Assembly: GCA_000166095.1 (NCBI GenBank)
Contig: CP002278.1
Span: 342,001-406,000, forward strand
Length of the DNA stretch: 64,000 nt
Origin: Methanothermus fervidus DSM 2088
GTDB taxonomy: Archaea > Methanobacteriota > Methanobacteria > DSM-2088 > Methanothermaceae
Direction of reading: 5' to 3'
A program made the translations under genes and the position numbers. The notes beneath the pieces were generated by a model. That model made no database searches and was not told the DNA's origin. It worked only from the letters and a program-made list of their open reading frames with translations. This document shows positions 60,590-64,000 of this stretch, in pieces. The number at the start of each line of letters is the position of its first letter. The first letter of the stretch is position 1.

Positions 60590-61624
60590 ATGGGTGTACA
60601 ATTAGTTAGAGGGAATAGTGCAATAGTAATTGGAGCATTGTATGCTGGCTGTGATTGTTTTTTTGGATACCCTATTACACCTGCTAGTGAAATACTTCAT
60701 GAGGCATCTAGATATTTCCCAATGCTTGGAAGAAAATTCGTTCAGGCAGAATCAGAGGAAGCTGCCATAAATATGGTTTATGGAGCAGCTGCCGCGGGAC
60801 ATAGAGCAATGACAGCGTCTTCAGGACCTGGAATGAGTTTAATGCAAGAAGGTATTTCATATTTAGCTGGGTCTGAACTCCCTGCAGTAATTGTAAATAT
60901 TATGAGAGCAGGTCCTGGTTTAGGAAACATAGGACCTGAACAAGGTGACTATAATCAGATTGTAAAAGGCGGCGGACATGGTAATTATAAAAACATGGTT
61001 TTAGCTCCAAATAGTGTTCAAGAAATGTGCGATTTAACAATGGATGCATTTGACTTGGCAGAAAAATATAGAAATCCAGTTGTTATTCTTGCCGATGGTG
61101 TTTTAGGACAGATGGCAGAACCAATGAGATTTCCATCAAAAGCTATAAAACCAAATTTAAATAAAGATTGGGCAGTTCGTGGAACAAAAGACTCTCGAGG
61201 GAATCTTATAACATCTATACGTTTAGATTTTGACAAACTTGAAAAATTAAATAAAAAATTACAAAAAAAATACAAAAAAATGAAAGAAGATGTTAGATAT
61301 GAAGAATATAAAACAGAAGATGCTGAAATTATTTTGGTTGCTTATGGCATAAGCAGTAGGATCTCTAAACATGCTGTAGATATAGCAAGAGATAAGGGAA
61401 TTAAAGTTGGTTTATTGAGGCCTATAACTTTATTTCCATTTCCTGAAAATAAATTGAACAAGTTAAGTGAAGAAGGATGTAAGTTTGTAGCAGTGGAGAT
61501 GAGCAATGGTCAAATGAAAGAAGAAATAGAAAGAATAACAAAGCAAAAGGTTCACATTGTCAGCAGAATGGGTGGAAACATTATAGAAGTAAGAGATATC
61601 CTTCAAAAACTTTATAAATTCTAG
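60590..61624 (+). CDS. vorB: 2-oxoacid:ferredoxin oxidoreductase alpha subunit (VorB-like)
   Basis: 344 residues. The start [30 protein letters not shown], then [37 protein letters not shown] and [24 protein letters not shown] are alpha-subunit motifs. The C-terminal transketolase-like part contains [32 protein letters not shown]. The fused beta-gamma partner downstream points to the 2-ketoisovalerate enzyme. The small ferredoxin subunit (VorC) expected upstream is not present; the acyl-CoA synthetase occupies that place. Confidence 0.85.
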   Translation: MGVQLVRGNSAIVIGALYAGCDCFFGYPITPASEILHEASRYFPMLGRKFVQAESEEAAINMVYGAAAAGHRAMTASSGPGMSLMQEGISYLAGSELPAVIVNIMRAGPGLGNIGPEQGDYNQIVKGGGHGNYKNMVLAPNSVQEMCDLTMDAFDLAEKYRNPVVILADGVLGQMAEPMRFPSKAIKPNLNKDWAVRGTKDSRGNLITSIRLDFDKLEKLNKKLQKKYKKMKEDVRYEEYKTEDAEIILVAYGISSRISKHAVDIARDKGIKVGLLRPITLFPFPENKLNKLSEEGCKFVAVEMSNGQMKEEIERITKQKVHIVSRMGGNIIEVRDILQKLYKF

Positions 61625-61634
61625 GAGGAGCAGC

Positions 61635-63068
61635 ATGGGTAAAAAAATCTTAAAAAAACCAAATTCTCTTTACAATGTATTTCATAGAAAAGAATATGGG
61701 CCAAAAACTGCAACACATTATTGTCCTGGTTGTGGTCATGGGATTTTGCATAAGTTAATTGCTGAATGTATAGATGAACTTGGAATACAAGATCAAACTA
61801 TTCTCATAAGTCCGGTAGGATGTGCAGTTTTTGCTTATTATTATTTTGATTGTGGTAATATACAAGCTGCACATGGTAGAGCTCCAGCTGTTGGTACAGG
61901 AGTGTCCCGAGCTGAAGATGATGCAATAGTGATACTATATCAAGGAGATGGAGATCTTGCATCTATAGGTTTGAATGAAACAATACAGGCTGCCAATAGA
62001 GGAGAAAGAATGGCTGTATTTTTTGTTAATAATACTGTTTATGGTATGACAGGTGGAGAAATGGCTCCAACAACATTAGTGGATGAAATCACGACAACAA
62101 CACCCCAAGGTAGAGACCCAAAACTTACTGGTTATCCAATACATATATGTGAATTATTAAATAAACTTAAAGCTCCAGTCTTTATAGAAAGAGTCTCACT
62201 TTATGATGCAAAAAGTATAAGAAAAGCAAAAATTGCCATAAAAAAGGCTCTTAAAATACAAAAAGAAAGAAAAGGTTATGCATTTGTAGAGGTACTTTCA
62301 CCATGCCCTACTAATTTTAACCATGAAATAACCGACGTTAAAAATTTCATGAAAAAAATGGAAGAAGAATTCCCTGTAAAAAATTTCAGAGATTTTAGTA
62401 AAGATGTTAAACCAATGCCAAAAATGAAAAGTGATTTTTCAAAAGAAAGTTTAGATAAAATCTTTAAAATAAATGAAAGATCTTTGCCATCTCCAAAACA
62501 TGATAAAAGGTTTGAAGAAATTAAAATAAAGCTCGCAGGGTTTGGAGGTCAGGGAATTATCAGTATGGGATTCATTTTGGCTCAAGCAGGGTGCATTGAA
62601 AGAAAATATGTTACCTGGTATCCATCTTATGGTCCAGAACAAAGAGGAGGAATTTCTAGCTGTGATGTCGTTATTTCAGGAAGTGAAGTATCTTCTCCAG
62701 TTGTCCATGAACCTAATATATTGGTTGCATTTACTCAAAGTTCAATTGAAAAATTTAAAGATAAAGTAAAGGATGTTATTTTATATGATTCAACAACTTT
62801 CAGATTTGAAGAACCTACAGATTTAAACATTATAGCAGTTCCTGCATTAAAAATTGCAAAAAAAGAAGGTATTAAAAGAGCTGCCAACACTGCAATGTTA
62901 GGGGCTCTAACAGAATTAAATTTAATAAATATATCAAAAGATTCATTTAAATCAGCAATAAAAATGGCTTTTCAAGGAAAAGACAAAATAATCAACAAAA
63001 ATTTAGAAATATTTGAAAAAGGTGCAAAATGGGCAAGAGAAAATTTATCAGAAATTAATATCATCTAA
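61635..63068 (+). CDS. vorA: 2-oxoacid:ferredoxin oxidoreductase fused beta-gamma subunit (VorA-like)
   Basis: 477 residues. Residues 1 to about 275 form the beta subunit: [17 protein letters not shown] with the thiamine and cluster site, [35 protein letters not shown], and PCPTNFN. Residues about 295-477 form the gamma subunit: [41 protein letters not shown]. Such fusion is characteristic of VorA in Methanobacteriales. A strong AGGAGGAG precedes the ATG. Its end overlaps the NrpR-like gene on the other strand by 21 bases. Confidence 0.88.
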   Translation: MGKKILKKPNSLYNVFHRKEYGPKTATHYCPGCGHGILHKLIAECIDELGIQDQTILISPVGCAVFAYYYFDCGNIQAAHGRAPAVGTGVSRAEDDAIVILYQGDGDLASIGLNETIQAANRGERMAVFFVNNTVYGMTGGEMAPTTLVDEITTTTPQGRDPKLTGYPIHICELLNKLKAPVFIERVSLYDAKSIRKAKIAIKKALKIQKERKGYAFVEVLSPCPTNFNHEITDVKNFMKKMEEEFPVKNFRDFSKDVKPMPKMKSDFSKESLDKIFKINERSLPSPKHDKRFEEIKIKLAGFGGQGIISMGFILAQAGCIERKYVTWYPSYGPEQRGGISSCDVVISGSEVSSPVVHEPNILVAFTQSSIEKFKDKVKDVILYDSTTFRFEEPTDLNIIAVPALKIAKKEGIKRAANTAMLGALTELNLINISKDSFKSAIKMAFQGKDKIINKNLEIFEKGAKWARENLSEINII

Positions 63069-64000
63069 TAAAGAAAATTCATTTATATCCATTAATAATT
63101 CTGCAGACTTAATATTTACTTTAATTCCATTCTCTTTTAGGGCAGCAATTAAATTTAAACCACCAGGAGTAACAATTCCTACTCTATATCTTTCCACTTT
63201 TGCATTATATAAAATTTCATTCGTTTTGCCAACCTTCATAATTTGAAAATTGGCTTTTTTAAGTTTTTTAATTACCTTTAAAGCCTTGTTTCTTGCTAAG
63301 TATGGTATTTCTCTCAAACTTGCCAATATTGTGGAAGTTTTAGATGATCTATATATTTTTGTCATGTTCTTTGAAATATATATCTCATGAGGGTCAAAAG
63401 ATGATCCACTATAATCTATAAGTTCTACAAATCTTTTTTTATTATTTTTTATTTCAAGTAAACCTCCATATCTTGGAACAGACATTATTCCATTGTTTAT
63501 AAGTACGCCATCTATAGTCAAACTACATACAGTTGCTATATCTACTTTATTATCTCTTTCTTTTAATTTTATAGAAGGAAACACAGAATATTCTGGTTTT
63601 TCATCAATAATGGTTTGAAATATTTCCAATGCATCATTTAAGTATTTTTTATCTATAGTTGATAAATTTGCAATGACTTTTCCATCCAATTTTTTGATAT
63701 CCAAGTCTACCTGTCCTATTAGATTCCACACTTTTGTTAATAAAGGCACGATTTTCTTACCTTTCTCTTTTTTACTCTTTTTTAGGATCGGATTTGTTTG
63801 TGTTATGGTTTTAAGATTTTTAAATTCTGTTAAATCCTCAGCAACTTTAATATCAATATCATATCCTGCTTCATGTACCGCACAAATTGGAGTAATGCCC
63901 CCAACTATTGCTATTCCAATCATTCCATCATCTACCGGTACTCCCAATACTTTTTTTTCTCCAATTTTTAGTAAACCATTTATACCTATTTTACGAAGTT
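63048..64000 (-). CDS. NrpR-like nitrogen repressor, C-terminal part (cut by window end)
   Basis: The frame stays open to the last base of the window, so the N-terminus is missing. More than 315 residues are visible. The sequence around [39 protein letters not shown] and later [17 protein letters not shown]-like and [20 protein letters not shown] blocks fits the repeated DUF128/NrpR regulatory domains. These sense 2-oxoglutarate in methanogens and release nif and glnA operators. The winged-helix domain would lie outside the window, so the call rests on the regulatory domains only. The start reported by a TTG at 63947 is internal. Confidence 0.75.
   Translation of the reverse strand, partial: LRKIGINGLLKIGEKKVLGVPVDDGMIGIAIVGGITPICAVHEAGYDIDIKVAEDLTEFKNLKTITQTNPILKKSKKEKGKKIVPLLTKVWNLIGQVDLDIKKLDGKVIANLSTIDKKYLNDALEIFQTIIDEKPEYSVFPSIKLKERDNKVDIATVCSLTIDGVLINNGIMSVPRYGGLLEIKNNKKRFVELIDYSGSSFDPHEIYISKNMTKIYRSSKTSTILASLREIPYLARNKALKVIKKLKKANFQIMKVGKTNEILYNAKVERYRVGIVTPGGLNLIAALKENGIKVNIKSAELLMDINEFSLLDDINF

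Overview
The window comes from a methanogenic archaeon. It carries genes for coenzyme M synthesis (comC, comD, comE), coenzyme F430 synthesis (cfbC, cfbD), F420 (cofG) and methanopterin (mptA), together with archaeal information-processing genes (eL37, an Sm-like protein, a proteasome beta subunit, LonB, the FttA/aCPSF1 termination nuclease, PurP). Several points favour Methanobacteriales: the order Sm protein, eL37, TOPRIM protein, purF; a fused beta-gamma 2-oxoacid oxidoreductase subunit of the VorA type; class III pilin signal peptides; and an NrpR-type regulator. The DNA is very AT-rich but the three tRNAs are GC-rich (tRNA-Ala is 48 of 74 by my count). That contrast is typical of a thermophile, so a Methanothermus-like organism is my best guess; this is inference, not proof. 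No CRISPR array, insertion sequence, rRNA or phage gene is visible, and the region looks like chromosomal core.

Layout. 1-4.4 kb: the tail of an unknown gene, an intron-containing tRNA-Met, a methyltransferase, a large surface protein and a V4R protein. 4.0-9.3 kb (minus): a compact run pdxS, cfbD, NTP-transferase/cupin fusion, hisH, HypE/PurM-like protein, pilin-like protein. 9.5-11.3 kb: a DUF515-type pilus-associated protein facing two class III pilins. 11.4-20.3 kb: a DHPS-like protein with a TtuA-type tRNA thiolase, valS-aroA, pheT and yjbQ. 20.4-29.5 kb (mostly plus): a secreted CHAT/caspase-like protein, Sm, eL37, TOPRIM, purF, U32 protease family protein, cfbC, DUF371, DUF167, larC, queC. 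29.5-38.4 kb (minus): pycB, the comCDE genes, purM, fttA, psmB, purP. 38.6-43.9 kb: taw2 facing a probable operon lrp, HDAC-like, DUF2100-like, mptA, DUF2120-like, cofG. 44.2-46.3 kb: hypA, hypB, DUF354 and tRNA-Ala. 46.3-50.7 kb (minus): endonuclease V, an FAD disulfide reductase, a site-2 protease and moeA. 50.8-58.3 kb: an ABC exporter, prs, lonB and cbiP. 58.3-64 kb: an HTH-cupin regulator, an acyl-CoA synthetase, two Vor-like subunits and the C-terminal part of an NrpR-like repressor that runs off the end.

Two themes link the genes. The first is nickel and cofactor supply for methanogenesis and hydrogenases: cfbC, cfbD, larC, hypA, hypB, cbiP, com, mptA, cofG and moeA. The second is anabolism by reductive carboxylation: pyruvate carboxylase subunit B, the Vor-like oxidoreductase and its neighbouring acyl-CoA synthetase. 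Eight starts are best read as TTG placed behind a Shine-Dalgarno sequence, six of them in cofactor genes. The protein-coding density is very high. Only one intergenic region exceeds 300 bases (36967-37333); it holds a long stem-loop that I cannot assign. The most unusual protein is the secreted CHAT/caspase-like one at 20390-21556.
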